A stretch of 64,000 nt of DNA from Coptis chinensis (GCA_015680905.1 CM027377.1:10192501-10256500); one strand, 5' to 3'; positions 46,201 to 61,279 are shown, numbered from the stretch's first letter. Program-made: numbers and translations. The notes: generated from the letters alone by a model not told the origin.

Positions 46201-49200
46201 ATGAGGAGTTTCGTGCAGGCTGAAAGATTTAGAAAAGGTTCGACAAGATAACCACATATAATCGGAATGCTTGAGTTCAACAAGATATACTTTAACAGAC
46301 ATTATGAGCTGGAATTATTAGCAAATGGAACTGGAGAGAAATACACAACCTCAGAAATATTGGGCTATGGCGTAGATGATACATGATACATTCAAACAAT
46401 AAAAATATGAAAGCTAAGCCACTGCTTTGCGGTCCTGTTTGCAAGACTGAAAGCATTCAATTCTCTGGGCATTCCATATGACAAAAAGAAAAGGAAAAAA
46501 GAAAAAACGAAAAAATAAATAAAATTGGCATTGCAATATATAACTGTTCTAAATTATTGATATCTTAAGGATCCACTAGATCAAATGACAGAGATTACTC
46601 ACTTCCACAGAGCATTTACTGCAGGCGGGTTTGGAAGATTTTCTTCCTCAGATCTTGCATCTTGATGACATGCAATGACATTAACATGCTCTTCCTTGCG
46701 TGCACAATCCTTGGATAATATAGAATCCATTTTGCCTACAGTGTACTCCACGTATAAGCTATAGAACCTTTACAACGGTACAACAGATCACACAATTACA
46801 TAAAAGGAGAGGAAACTATACCTGCATGCTTATCCAATGGTAATAATGTTTTCTCATGCTCAACCTTTTCTTTGACACCATTCACCACAGGTACAGTGTG
46901 TTCTAGTGGAGAATGGCGAGCTTCATCATTGGTTGCCCTCTTACCTCTAGTAGTTAGAACTGTCTGGCTCGTGGAATTTCCAGTGGCTGAAGATTTATGC
47001 GCTAAACGCACTTGTAAGTTCAACTCTTGCAATTGTTGAGAGGGTTTAGCAACTTGTTTCTGTAGAGACTTTGCATGTCCAGGAGAACTGTGACCATGAT
47101 CTTTCTCATAAGAATACCTTTTAGTGGCAAATACCCTTGCAGGTGGTGTCTTAGAAATAAGACGACGATTATTACCAAAGGACCCTTTTTGTGAGCTAGA
47201 GCCACCTAAAGATGGTTGCTTCCATTTGGCTCCAGATGATAGTGCATAGATGTGTTCAACAGGAAGATATTTTACTTTTCCCTTATCAACCTTATTGGGA
47301 ACAAAGTCTCTAGATAAAAGTCGTGCTGCAGGCTTTCCTGAGGGTGACCCTATTTTCTTACTGACATCAGGTATCTCAGAACACTCATTACCGATGGCCG
47401 AGTTCTGCTCCCTTTCAGATGGACTTTTCACCTCTTCTTCATGACATCTTCTTGGACTGTCAGAATGGCAGGCTTCCTGATGAACCAATGTGTCACCACG
47501 ACATGCTTCACAATGCCATTCAGCCGGAAATTTGTCAAGGTTGGGACGCATACAATAACTGAAATGAAAATAGAATAAAGCATTACATGAATGACAAAGT
47601 GAGACATTGTGGATGGTTCATGCAAAAATATTTTTGACTCCACTTTGAAATTCCACGTAGAAAACAAAATATAAATCCATGTCCAATAAAAATTATAACC
47701 AAATCTTTTCCTGAACTAGAAAAGTTTAAGAGAATCAGATCAGAATATGTATTTTTGGTGAAAAATAAGTATATAGCAGAGTCACGTTAAAGATGATCAT
47801 GGATTTCACCACTCATCCCTATCAATGAATACACTGAGACATGCAAAAGTCCCAACAACCAAATTCCTCTCAGTTCGTAATAAATATAAAGGTTTATGCT
47901 ACTTCCAGATAAATTGCTACTGCAACAGTTGGCAGGGATGAACTGCCCATTTAGATTGTTTCAGCCATCCCCTCAGACTGGTTCTCGTTGGATATATTTT
48001 CTATCATGTGAGTGAGAAGTGTGGAACTAGCAATAGCGAGTGAAAAATGTGTCTCATAATTATTGCATATGCAAATAATACATAAGGTGTGGTATTAAAC
48101 CAAAACGTCAAGAATATTATCACATAGAGAAAGATTACAACTGAAGCTTACATATGTTCACGGGACTTGCGGCATTGGAAACAAATTACAATGAGTTCAG
48201 CATTTGCACCATCACCACATATATGACATGGTTGACCCTGAACAACGAAGCAATAAGTGAAATCATGAGATTATTAATCAATCATCACCACACAAAACAT
48301 CTTATATCATTGAGAATATAGAATTAATTTTTGTGTTCTGTAATAGAATAAGTCAATGGAGGGGTTTGTGGAATTCTGCTTTTGTAGTCCTTCTGTGTAA
48401 GCCGCTGGTGAATCACAAAGCAAGTGGGAACTAAACATATATGGAGGCAACTGGTAATTCAGTAATAGAGTATGAAGAAAAAGAAAAGGATGAATGCCCC
48501 AAGAAGTGAAGACGTGAAGTTGAAACCAAGATAACACAAACCTCAACATACTGGCACATCTGAAGTTGAGTTAAAGAAGAATATAATCTTATGTTGGTTA
48601 TAAATGACGATGATAGATAAAGTATATATCAAACCCAATCATAGCTACTTCCCAATGGAATGGCATACATTGTAAACATATGATCGTTATATCACAAAGC
48701 TGAAGCACAAGTTTTTCAAATAACAACTCTCTAGGGAAAATCTCCAGTGACATCATAGCACAAAAGAGAGACATGTAGGATGTGTCTTTGGCCTAAGTGG
48801 GAGGAAAGAATCCCAGATGCTCTCACTCATTACAGCAAGTATGTAATGGATAAATTGCTTCACTTTAAACTCGAGGTTGTATGACACGGATGGCCCCTAG
48901 TCCCCTACCTTCAATTAGAATCTCGACTTTATTCCAAATCCTTAAAGGGAACTTTTGGTCACAAACGGAATGAGTTCTTGCACTAGGGAGAAAAAAGACA
49001 TCTCCGCCAGTCTGTCCCCTTCCTCCCTGAAACTTCTTGCAAGTTGCAACATCTACCTCTTTTGCCAAAATTATCGCCTCTTCTTCTTCCTCTCCCTTAA
49101 ACTTCCCTCCTTCTTTATTCCTCCTCTCTTCTTCTACTTGCGCTTCTTCTCGCCCTTCCACTCATGTCCAACGTAACACAGTAATTTAGTAGTATCATAT

Positions 49201-49781
49201 CATAGGCACATAAAACCCTACTCAAATCTACTGTGTAAATGGTATATTTGAACTTATAAAACATTGATTTGAACTCCATAAAAGGCCCAACATTTAGCTA
49301 ATCAACATTATAACTTAGTGCAAGTTTTAACCTGAACTTCACCTTAGGCAGATATAATAAATAGAGAACACAATGCAAGTATGTCAAGTCAACAAGCAGC
49401 AAATATCTATCATCTAGTAAGTCATATACCAAACAAAATGTAATTTAATTGAACTTAGTTATACCTAGAAACTTCAGAGTCATAGACTCATAGTGAACAT
49501 ATGAAAAATAATAATAAAAGGGGCGTCTTGAGGGGGCCTACTTTGATTTTAATCAAAACAAATATGACAAACACAAACATACAAGATAAAATCAACTTAA
49601 AAACCAACAAAAGCCCATTCCAACTTAGAACCAGAATTGTACTAACATATAACAACAACCCCAGCCACCTTTTGTGATGAAATCAGTACTAACATTATCT
49701 TTACACCAAGAGAAGTAGAACAAACCACCCAAAACTAATGCAAACAAGAAGAAAAGAAATGCTTACATTGTTGGTCTGCAT
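43300..49781 (-). CDS. PHD-finger protein of the AIPP2/PAIPP2 type (PHD plus SPOC-like domain)
   Basis: Seven exons on the minus strand: 49781-49767, 48237-48152, 47558-46822, 46735-46603, 45712-45491, 45413-45289 and 43979 to a stop at 43300. They join in frame to about 665 aa. A C4HC3 PHD finger uses C9, C12, C24, C27, H33, C36, C50 and C53 (CHICG...CFQCRKSREHIYC...WHCEAC). A disordered Ser/Lys-rich region follows. A SPOC-like block runs from about 315 to 452 (ALWKGSFEIHKSLEIYGGFQ, ARFPSAYDIALYF-like DFPSAYDIALYFLADDFD, WDGVELLIFTSRELP, RFYLWGVF). Arabidopsis AIPP2-type proteins of this layout act with BAH readers in transcription and polyadenylation control. The last exon carries a 51-residue duplication. 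A donor-like AAG|GTAATT at 43372 leaves open a further 3' exon and a different tail, so the last 23 residues are uncertain. Confidence 0.82.
43459..43764 (-). repeat. 153-bp in-frame tandem duplication in PHD-gene exon 7
   Basis: Units 43764-43612 and 43611-43459 encode two 51-residue copies. They share V.SNLP..TS.AA, the identical core VKREPTSDLD, PPGFS and ADKGPLA. No frame break. A third partial PPGFS motif follows. Confidence 0.88.
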
Positions 49782-50280
49782 TGTTGTATGGATTCCAAGT
49801 GTGGTGTTCCTTTATTTACCAATCTTCTTCTTCTGCCACCTTTTGTTGAAATCACACTTTCAGCCTTCCTCTCTTTTTCAGCTTCTCATCAGGCACTGGA
49901 GTCGATAAAGTAGTGCAGTAGTGGAAAACAACAAATGAGAACTTGACAAGTGTACATGGGTCCCACTTGTTTCTTTTGTCTTTTTCGAGACTGAATTTGC
50001 TTAGTTTAATGAACTGGTAAGATTATTAATTGAGATGACATGGAAGATTTTGTGCATTTGGAGATGAAAAATCTTATAGGTCCCCACCTAAGTACGAGGA
50101 GAATCACAATTTTATGATTAGAAGCACGGCAGACGAGCCACTGTCTTGTTGCCTCTGAATTTTCAATTTATGTGTAAAAGGTACTTTTCTTCTTTTTTTA
50201 TTTATTTAAGTAAAGTCGACAACCACGTTCATAGGTGTAAAGGTTGGATTTTTTTATTAACCTTACAAATGTAGGCTAAC
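49782..50280. other. PHD-gene upstream region, no other feature
   Basis: The C/T- and CTTCTTC-rich stretch at 49800-49880 is on the minus strand a GA-rich 5' leader. The rest is AT-rich intergenic DNA. Confidence 0.45.
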
Positions 50281-51119
50281 TAGTAGAGATGGGATTGATG
50301 GGTTGGATTTTACCGAGTTCGTATAGACGAACTCCCTACGTATCAAGTTCTCTCTATTGGGAGGAGACTTGAATCAGGTCAGACATAGTTTCTTATCTTC
50401 TTTATATAGGCAAGATGCTTGCGCCTCTTGTTCTCCCGCGTCAGGTCAAATTCAGGTCTTCATCTCATTGGCGAGCCATGATGGCGAGTTATGGAGAATC
50501 AATGAGATTCATGCCTGAAGCTTCGGTTATGAAAGCCATAATAAAGACATATGTTTCACGTCGTTATGGAACGAGATGAGTGAGAGTCATGGAGGTCGCT
50601 TCTGGGCGAGATCGTTTGTTCGACTCGAGTCACTTTGAAGTGAATTCCCAGGACGAACATTTGAGATCGGTTAAAAGTCACTTGGTTAATCAGATCGCTT
50701 GTCTGAGTTGAGTCACTATAAAGCGAGCTCTAAGGATGAGGATTGGAGATCGGTTGGTAGTTCTGTTTATACTGAACACGTGTTTGATATTCATTGGATG
50801 TGAATATTATTTCCTCACACAGCCCCATCTCAGTAGGTTGTTTTGTACGTCGGAGCAATCTGCTAAGAGAGAACGATAGCACGTGTTTAGCACGTGTAAG
50901 GATGCGAGCAGTTTGTGAGCAGAAATAACAACCGTCTCGTTTTCTGGAATTTGAAAAGACATTACATAAGGTTATGTGTCATCTAGGGTTTGAGTGTAAT
51001 CATGACGTGCATTGGGAACTGAAAATGTTTTTGGCACAAAAACGCTTCTAGAGAACTGAAGAGCCATCGTTCCCTCAATTTTCAGAACTTTGCAAAGGTT
51101 TTAGAGTATTAGGTTAGTT
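50281..51119 (-). other. Possible LTR/untranslated part of a Ty3/Gypsy remnant
   Basis: Non-coding sequence of higher GC than its surroundings, lying on the pol-downstream side of the retroelement. Segments such as GAGTTCGTATAGACGAACTC (palindromic) and CTACGTATCAAGTTC are of a kind common in plant Gypsy LTRs. LTR borders were not found. Confidence 0.35.
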
Positions 51120-52663
51120 TCTCTGCCATTTTTGTTTCTCTTGCTTTTGACGACCATGTCGTCTATGTAGACTTCCATGGTGTCGCCTAACATGTCCTGG
51201 AACATTTCTATGACAAATCGTTGGTAGGTCGCTCCAGTGTTCTTGAAACCAAACGGGAGGACGTTGTAACAATAAATTTCTTATTCTGTTACAAATGAGG
51301 TTTTTTCTTGGTCTTCTTCAGCCAATGGGATTTGGTTATAACCATTGTAGGCATCCATAAATGAGAGGAGCTCGTCGCCACAAGTTTGGTTGACAAGTCG
51401 GTCGATTCTCGGTAAGAGGAAACTATCATTAGGGGTTTTTTTATTTACATTGGTGAAGTCTACACAAAGGCGAACTGTGTCATTCTTTTTGGGGACTGCT
51501 ACAATGTTAGCGATCCACTCGGGGTACTCAACCTTCCTAATGAAGCCAACTTTTTTGAGATTGTCAATCTCATCATTTATTGTTTTTTGGAATCTAAGGG
51601 ATAGTTTAGTTTCCTAGGTCGTTAGCGAACTGACTTGACATTTGGATTGATGTTTAGTTTGTGATATGCAATACTAGAATCAATTCCAGGGACATCGATG
51701 TATGACCAAGCAAAAACATCTTTATTTAATGATAAAAAACTTACAAATTGTGCCTTGAAAGTAGGATCAAGATTAGCTCCTATATAAACAAACTTAGGGT
51801 CTTCCTCAGTTCTTAGGTTGACTTTCTCCTTGAGTTCGGGCTGAGTTGCCGCATTGGACTGAGCGACCTCTAGGGTCTTGGTCTCTTGTGCTGCCTCCTT
51901 GTCCTGAGGAGGTTGGGCGACCTCTGGGGTCTTAGCTTTTGAAGTGACTTCCTTGATCGAGCCCCTAGTGTTGGCTTTAGCCAACTTGGTGCGAGGGGCT
52001 TTAGGAAGGGTTTTGACTTCAACAATGAAGTCTTCAGTCATGCATCTTGATGGTGTCGATCTCTCCCTTGCTTTTGACTGAATCCCCAGTGGGCTTGTTG
52101 ACTGAGAGGATTTGATTACAGTTATGAGCATCAAGCTGGTTACTTCGGAGCTCCTTCATGCCTCCGGGGCCAGGGAAACACAACACTTGATGGAGTGTTG
52201 ATGGTATTGCTTGCATCTTGTGGATCCAACGTTATCCTAGGATGGCAGTGTAGAACAAGTTGACATCCAGAACGCTGAGGCACGTGTTGATGCTGATTTT
52301 GTCTTCGTGCAACCCAACTGAGACAGGTAAAATGATGTCTCCTATTGGGTCGGCTCGAGATCCGTTGAAGCCATAGAGGGGGGATATTGGATCTATAATG
52401 ACTGACCTTGGCATGTTCATCTCCCTAAGGGTCTGATAGAATAGGATGTCGCACGAACTGCCTAGGTCGATCAGGACGCGCTTGACCGTCCAGTCACTGA
52501 TTTTGATGTGGACCACCAGGGCTTCGTTGTGTGGTAGGCAAACCTTGTTGAGGTCGGCCTCGGTGAAGATTATGTCTCCTGAGTTACGGCTAAAATTGTG
52601 TGGAATGGGGGCCGCATGGGAGGAGAACTGGTAGACTTCCTGGAGAGCACCTACTCGTCTCAT
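51120..52663 (-). pseudogene. Ty3/Gypsy retrotransposon polyprotein remnant (protease and part of reverse transcriptase)
   Basis: On the minus strand, 52663-52232 encodes a retropepsin-like region with VLIDLGSSCDILF (active-site D.GSS; Leu replaces the usual Thr/Ser). After a short break, 52134-51622 holds a linker, ending in the DVFAWSY and IAYHKLNI motifs common in plant Gypsy pol. The start of reverse transcriptase follows, broken by stops near 51620 and 51284. It includes an LCVDF block and a YIDD catalytic motif at about 51158-51169. RNase H, integrase and gag were not seen. The element is truncated and inactive. Confidence 0.8.
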
Positions 52664-53759
<1,096 letters not shown>

Positions 53760-54060
53760 AGGGAATTGGGTCGGGTTTGACCCAACCCAACCCGAATCCA
53801 AATAGTTCGGGTCGATTTTCATATGATCCGTTTATTTATTCGGGTCGGGTTTGGATTCGGGTATGTCGGATTTGGGTTCGGGTTCAGATATAATTTTTGG
53901 GGATTTTTTTGAATTTTTAGTGTTATCCGATTTGGTTGGTCGGGTTCGGATTGAAAATTTCGGTTTGATTCAGATTCGGATTTAGATATTGTCAAACTAT
54001 TTGGGTTCGGATTTGGATATAGCCATATACGACCCGAACCCAACCCGTTCCCTACCCTAA
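53760..54060. repeat. CGGGTCGGGTTCGGATTC-type low-complexity repeat
   Basis: Many imperfect copies of GGGTTCGG / CGGATTTGG, bracketed by GACCCAACCCAACCCGAA on the left and GACCCGAACCCAACCCG on the right. This is a widespread type of degenerate plant interspersed repeat; its class was not resolved. Confidence 0.55.
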
Positions 54061-54583
54061 CTCAGAGGCTCAAAAAAACAAACGACCCCTTAGTTTAGTT
54101 TTTCTACTTATATAAAAAAAACAAATATGAATTGCTTATGCATTATTTATACATTTAATTCTACAATAAGAATTAGTTGAGATTTTCGTTTTAAATGATA
54201 AATAAATTATGTTGTTTAAAATTTTTCTACTTTATGATTCCCATACTAAGTGCTAAGAAGATGATACAGTTAGTAGACAATTACAAGTATCTTAGATAAG
54301 TTGCACGCAAACATTGAACAAACACATTCCAAGATGTTGAGACTTTGACACCCAGAGGGCGTGCATATTTGCTAGTATAAATAACTTTTTGTAACTTTTT
54401 TTTTGGTAACAAAATAACTCTTTGTAATTGTTATCCCAACTTTTATTTTGCAATGGATATTCTTCGGTGTAAACCCACCGTCCTAACCAGTCGACCCATA
54501 TACACTAAAGTCTGAAATGTTCTAAAAAATCTTCTTTTTGCAATTTCTAAGTTCACGATTGTCAATTTTACATTATCTATTTA
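54061..54583. other. Intergenic, no supported gene
   Basis: AT-rich DNA. CTAG preceded by GGCGTGCATATTTG near 54360-54375 recalls a Helitron 3' end, but no 5' end was found. Confidence 0.4.
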
Positions 54584-54853
54584 GGGTGAACTAGTGTTAC
54601 CCCTCTACTAGATGAGCCAATTAGGATTTCCCCCCTACTAGATGGGAAATTAGGGTCTCCCCCCTAAATACACAAAAAAAAAATTGGTCAACCCAATTTG
54701 ACTCTTTTTGTGTGTGTATTTAGGGGGGAGACCCTAATTTCCCATCTAGTGGGGAGGGGGAGACCCTAATTTCCCATCTAGTGGAGGGGGAGGGGGAGAA
54801 AATCCTAATTGGCTCATCTAGTTTGGGGGGGGGGGGGGGGTATTGGTTAACCC
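54584..54853. mobile_element. Foldback MITE, copy 2
   Basis: 270 bp from GGGTGAACTAGTGTTACCCC to GGTATTGGTTAACCC. The same family as 26456-26670 but in the opposite orientation. The halves pair through GGGTCTCCCCCCTAAATACA and its complement. An internal partial duplication of GGGGAGACCCTAATTTCCCA and an 18-G run near 54823-54840 enlarge the right arm. Confidence 0.78.
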
Positions 54854-55907
54854 ATGGCGACTGAAAATGAGAGGATCTGTCTCACTTATGGAGTGTCATC
54901 AGCGGTGTGTGTCCCCGGCCAATTAATTTTTGATAGTCCTGATTATATTACAAATTTTTTCCAAGTGGCATGTTTCAGATGGAGGAATTTATTGTATACC
55001 AAGATGTTTGGATTGACCAATTTTAAAATCAACTTAATCATAGGTGATCTTGGACACACCCATAAAAAACACTCCTGTATCCCAATTTTAAAATAATAAA
55101 TAAAATTGTTTTAGACACATTTATATTTCTAAATTACTATTTTTTTTATTAGACGTATTGAAGGCAAAACAAGCCATTTATTAGAATATGGATGGTGGAA
55201 AATTTTGGAATTTTGGATCTAGTAAAAGTCAACAAAGAGTCAACAACTAAGTTTACATCTTTTGTAACGGTAAAGTGGTGGACAATGCTCATTGTCTTCA
55301 AGTAAATATCTCACAAAGTGCAATTCTTCCTTATATACAAGTATGCAAACTGTGCTACGCACCGAGATTTATTTTTTTCCTAAGTGACATTAGGAAGTTT
55401 TTTTCTAAATTCTTAATAAAAGAGGGCTTACTCTAAATTCAGGGAGGGAAATGGAGAATAATTAAATAATTTAAGTGACATTATGGGGGTTCTTCTAAAT
55501 TATTAATAAAGAGGGGGGGGGGGTGTTTCTAATTTTTGTGAGGGAGGTGTTTATAAATTGAGCAAATAGGGAGATTTCAATTTGCCTACTCGATAGTGGA
55601 GAGTGGGTTCCTGAAAACCCGACTATTATATAGTGTAGAGATGAAACTCGAAAATTTTAAATATTGATTGTTTTCAAGTGCTTCAAGTCTTCAACAAATG
55701 TCCAGTAAACTGCTCCAAGAAATAAGCGTCGAACAACATTTTAGACTGCTCAAAACTGACGACGAGGTACCACTACCTGACTATTTTTTTCTTGACCAAA
55801 AAAAAAAAGGATTTAACACTTCCAAAGATACAAGGGTACAAGACAGATAATGGATTTAACACATCTATCATCTATATATAATTCACAATGAACAATTAGA
55901 AGGGGGG
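54854..55907. other. Intergenic, no supported gene
   Basis: AT-rich. CAAACTGTGCTACGCACCGA near 55350 resembles the hairpin part of the Helitron ends seen elsewhere but lacks CTAG. A short G-run lies near 55513. Confidence 0.4.
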
Positions 55908-56143
55908 TATAACAACCCTATTTTTCATTCCCATTTTTATTAAATATATATAAAATTAAATAATAATAAAAAGAAAGGATAAAGATAAAGATAAAGATAT
56001 AATCATAAAAACGTGGGAAGTTGGATGAGTAGTTGCTGGAAATAGGGGATGGGGGTTTCGGGTGTTTTGGTTTTACCAAACACTCGTTCTTGTTTTTGGG
56101 GAGAGTTTTTTTAAAACAAAAAGAGAAGAGACGTGCTCTAAAA

Positions 56144-56246
<103 letters not shown>

Positions 56247-56895
56247 CTTTTCGGTTAAAAAAGCCGTTTCTTTTATTTGGTTTTTTTCTTTTTCACTTTT
56301 TTCGCTTAAATTCACAAGTGAGTAGTCTAAATTTTAATTTGTTCTAAATCAATTTTAATGGATTGTTAACTGATTTCTACTAATTAAGCCATTGAATTGT
56401 TTTATTTGAAATTATGGGATTTAAATCTATTAAAGTGCTCAAAGACTTAAATCGCATATTGACGCATACACGTTCTTTTGGTTATCTATGTATTGATTGG
56501 TAATTGTATATGGAATTCATTAAATTGTTGGTCAACTGATTGAAGTGAGCAATTGTTATATGTTAGAGATTGGTTTCTCATAAAAAAAGAGGTCGGTTAT
56601 ATCTATTGATGATTGTCATACCTTGTTTGCTTTTAGTGGCGCAGATATATTACCATGAGTAGTTGGAGGGCATAACAAGTAATTATTTGATTCTAATGTG
56701 ACTTTTAGATATGAGAAGGTATAATGGTATTCTTTGCATGTCTTTGTAGGCTTCTGACCTTTTGTGATATGTGAGTTATTCCCGCGGTAGTTTCTTTGCA
56801 TGACTTTATTGCATTTAAATGTGTTATACATAATAAGTAAAGGTTGGATTTTGATAGGGAATATTTGACAATGGCTACTGGTGCAAGTTATCTTT

Positions 56896-56897
<2 letters not shown>

Positions 56898-56981
<84 letters not shown>
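56898..56981. repeat. (AT)42 microsatellite
   Basis: 84 bp of uninterrupted AT inside the LTR. Confidence 0.97.
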
Positions 56982-56983
<2 letters not shown>

Positions 56984-57099
56984 ATGGGTCGATCTAGATG
57001 GTACAGTCGGTATTAAACCCTTATACCAATTGACTTGCAGTACTTTAAATATTCTCTTTTAGATGTCAGAAAGTATAAGCTTAGCTCTGGTCTGATTTC

Positions 57100-57830
57100 G
57101 AGCTCAATTTTGGTTTAGTTAGAGTTTGAACTAGTTTTATTTTAAAACACGAAAAAGTAAGGTCTGGAAGTCTGCTTTCCAACCCAATCGACCTCGTTGC
57201 ATTCTGAGGTTTTTCGATATAGTTACGGTGTTCGGAAGTTGGCATGTCAGAATTTTCTGATTTCAGAGATCCGGTCTGTGCCTAGTTTGGAATCGAGTTT
57301 TCACATAGTTAGGGTCAGATTCAAACTCTCACCAAAACATAAAAAAATAAGTTTTATGTATCTTCTTTCCAACCCAATTGGCCTCGTCGCATTCCGAGGT
57401 CTGTGGTGATAGATATAAGGTCTGGAAGTTTGGTTGACATAAAACAGTGCGTCAGAAATCAGTTTCTGCTAACTGTGTTAAAGTCCAGTTTTAAAATAGT
57501 TAGGGTGAGAGTTAGAATTTTTATAAAACATAAAAAAGTAAGATTTGGAAGTCTGCTTTCTATTCCAATTAGCCTTATCGTATTCTGAGACCCGTGGAAT
57601 TAATTATGGTGTTTGGAAGTTTGACTGGCAGAAAACAGTGCATCAGAAATCAGTTTCTGCGCACTGTGTTCGAACTTAGTTATCGAACATTTAGAATGAG
57701 ATTGAGTTTTTTTGTAAAACATAAGAAAGTAAGTTATGTGTATTAGCTTTTCAACTCAAAAAGCCTCGATGCATTTGGACACCTGTGGAAAGCGTTGTGT
57801 CATTCGGAAGATAGTCCGTTAGAAATCTAG
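57100..57830 (+). repeat. Four diverged tandem units of about 180-200 bp
   Basis: Each unit contains AACATAAAAAAGTAAG, then GGAAGTCTGCTTTCCAACCC, AAT.GGCCTCGTCGCATTC and GAGG. They occur near 57145, 57335, 57530 and 57720, and the last is the most diverged. Confidence 0.75.
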
Positions 57831-58559
57831 TTTGCTGAAAAATTAGGATTTTTACCGTTTTCAACTTAAGTTTTCTTCTAGATGGGCTGAGGTTGGGACT
57901 TCGAGTTCTACATGAAAAAGTATGTCTACATGCCCTAGTTTCTAAATATTTAAGTTACATGTCATTTGGATGAATGTAGGAAAAACTATAACATTGACTA
58001 TGTGGCTGGTAAGAACTACGAAGGCTTGATTCCAATCTTGAAAGATTTGGATACGTAGGCAGCTTTGAGCAGAAGTGCAGCCACTATACACTACACTACA
58101 CTACACTATATCTATAATATATATTAGTTTGTGTGATAACTATGTGATTGTGTTAGAAATTACTGTTGTTTTGAGACTACATAAATATATATGTGTGAGA
58201 TAGAAGTTGTATATGAATATAGACTTTAGTATTTGTGGATATGTTTTGGACATTAGTGTGTGTGGACTTGAATTTGGGCTAATGAACTATTTGGTTACGA
58301 TATTGTGTATATGAGTGTGGTTATGTAAATTGTAGTTGTTTGACCATAAGTCTGTTTACATTCAATGATATTTAAGTACTTGATTTGCCTTGACGCGCGA
58401 AAATAACTCTCTGCATATGTGGTCTGTTTTGACATGAGTAATGCTAGTATAATTATAAATGATAATAATGTTTTAATGTGTCGCTCACATCTTTAGAACT
58501 CTCCACGCTTCAGGATTTGGTAATGAGATATTATGACTTGTGATGTCATATGATAGATG

Positions 58560-58855
58560 GGTATTCACTGAATGTGCTATGAATGACCCGGGTATTCATT
58601 GAATGTGCCATGAATGACCCAATAGTTTGGACTGCCCTAGAGAGGAACTAAGGTATTCGCCTTGCGGGTTGGTCATATTCCTTGAATGTACGGGAATGTA
58701 GGTTTGGGTATTCCTTGAATGTGGCGGGAATGACTCAGGGCATTCATTGAATGTGCCATGAATGACCCGTTAATGTTATGATGGGTATTCCTTGAATGTG
58801 ACTGGAATGACCCAAGGTATTCATTGAATGTGCCATGAATGACCTGAGATTTTAT
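58560..58855 (+). repeat. Tandem GGTATTCATTGAATGTGCCATGAATGACC-type repeat
   Basis: Six to seven imperfect copies of GGTATTC.TTGAATGTG followed by .C.(G/T)GAATGAC, with variable spacers. Confidence 0.85.
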
Positions 58856-60162
58856 GGCCAAAGAGGCTGTGATTATGTGTATGGAAAGCCCAGAGATGGC
58901 TGTGATATAGTGATACTCGGTGGGAGAGAGGCACACGTGTATGTGTGATTTGGCAAATGTGTGGAGTGCAAATCGTGGAGTAGGAACTAAAGGTTGGGTT
59001 GAGTCTGTTTATAAATGAGTTAACAAGATAATTAATAAGCAAAGTGAAATATTGATTTTACGTATGAGTGAGTTATTGCCTATGAATATTTATGTATTAT
59101 GATGTATATGCTTTCTTACCCCAAAGAAATATAGAGGTAGTTTGTGTGAGGTTATGGATGTGAAGTGTGATTGCGAATAATATTATTGAATGCTTGTGAT
59201 CTTTTCTGTGATTATGGAATGACTCTAAAATGATATGTTATTATGAAAGCATTAATGACTTGTAATAGTCTAAGATATATAATTATGCACTTGGAAACTT
59301 TATGACGTAATGATGTCATGTGAATGACTACCCTTGATATAGATGGTATGATAAGTAGTATTCCCCGAATATGCAGGACGAACTATGTTGTATTAATTAG
59401 ACTTCAATGTCTTAAATGAGGTTTGATTATGAATGAAAATTTGACTAGCTGAGATAAATCCTTTTATAGTGCTGTCTAACTCTGTTTTTGCAGGAGGGTA
59501 TGATCTGTTAATCTTTTATGCAGGGACGTAAATATCCTACCCTGAGACGACGTGCTGGCTTAAAGGTAATGTGTGTCAAACTAATATTTAATTAAGTTAT
59601 CATATGTGTATGTAATAAGTGGTATTTCTGTTGTAAGTTATCTTGGAAATGTATATTGGGATTGAAATCTTACTTGGGAAGAAACTACACGCCGTTTTGG
59701 AAAACGGAACTATATTGTCTTCCAAGTTGAAATGGTTGGTAATGTTATATTTATTAATTTGAAAGATTATTATATATATTTTGTTTTAGTCTACTCATAC
59801 CAGCAAATTCAATTTGCTGACCCATGTTTGCTTTGTTTTGCAACGTGGGTGTATTTTTGGGAGCATAAATGGTGGAATGCAGTGGATGAAGATGCTTGAT
59901 TGGGATTCACTCTTGGAGTCTTACTGGTATAAGTTTTATGAAGTATAAAGTCTTGATTTGAAACAGATGTAATAGAATGGTTTAGTAAATTATTGAATTT
60001 GTACATTAAGAGTTGTTCGTTTGGTTTTAATTTGATATCATATTTTAATATCGTGGTTGATAATGGGTTATTAGGATTTTGTTTCATCCTGGATTTTCAG
60101 AAGATGGAATAGGGTGTGGATAATTCCCTATTTTTAATTTTTTGGAAATTTAGGGTGTGACA

Positions 60163-61279
60163 GGGGGGTAATGGACTAATGGTACACAATCTTCAAAAAC
60201 TAAATACACAAAAGCTAAGGGTCATTCTCAGAGTTATTTTTCAAATGCAAACTAAAAATCATGCACTTATCTTTCACAGCTTCACTTTCACAGCTTCAGC
60301 TTCACTCCCATATTCTTTGAACTTGTACTCTTCCTACTTGCAGGAGGATGGCACTTTTCCTTCACTGTAACATTGATTACACAAGCTAAAATATAATGAG
60401 ATTTCATCTCCTTGAAGCGTGACCCAATAACGGGATAATGGCACACAAAGGAGGCCGACATGATGACCATGCCGAGTCTTATCCCCTGTTTCAAGCTTCA
60501 CCATAGTGGTCATGATTCCAAAACCCCAATCCGAATCATCAAACATCACAACGAACTCAATGATGAAATGGTCGATACATCGGCTTCTCCATGTATCTCT
60601 AACATTTCACTGGTTCCATGAGATGGGATGTAAACAACCCTCAACAACTTAATGTATGTCAATGCATTAGCTCTCAGAACCTGCGAAATGCTTTCATTCA
60701 TAGGCCGCCACAAGAGAGCATCAAAAGCAGTTCTTTTGCGTTATCGGGAGGGCAAAAACAACAAAGAACATGCCCAAATCCATTCTACCCAAATCCGAGG
60801 CATCCAAGACAGACAAAATCTTCTCGTTGATTTTTTTTTTTTTTTTTTGAAGGGGTGTGTGTGTTTTGCCTCTATTGGAAATACCCCAAATTAATTTGGA
60901 AGATATTATTGGATTGAAGCGGTTATTGGAGTATGAAAAAAACTTTAGTTAATTATGGGATATGAAAGTGTTTATATGGGTGTGTCCAAGATCACCCTAA
61001 TGAAATTAAGTTCACTGAAGAAAGTCTTTTGTTTATGTTTTTATATTTTGTAACAACCATGAAATCTTACATATAATACATTAGCGGGAAAAAAAATTAC
61101 ATATAATTTTATGTCCTTCAATTCAATACTTAAGTTTATATATTTCGGGAAGTATTTACAACCGTAAAAGCAGAAGCAAAATATTTTCAATGCAATTGTT
61201 GTTATTCGAGTACAAACACGGCATATATACACCATACCGTGAGTTTATTTATATCAGACACGTATAGTAGTGTTTCTAG
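60163..61279. other. Intergenic; one unassigned open segment on the minus strand
   Basis: The minus strand from about 60605 to 60334 reads without stops (DTWRSRCIDHFIIEFVVMFD, then DSDWGFGIMTTMVKLETG). It has a protein-like look but I recognise no family and no splice chain, so it is not called a gene. A T-run lies at 60830-60849. Confidence 0.4.

Noticed and set aside
60288-60605. Minus-strand open segment (FIIEFVVMFDDSDWGFGIMT)
   Set aside because: Looks protein-like but has no recognised family, no clear start and stops on both sides, so not called a gene.
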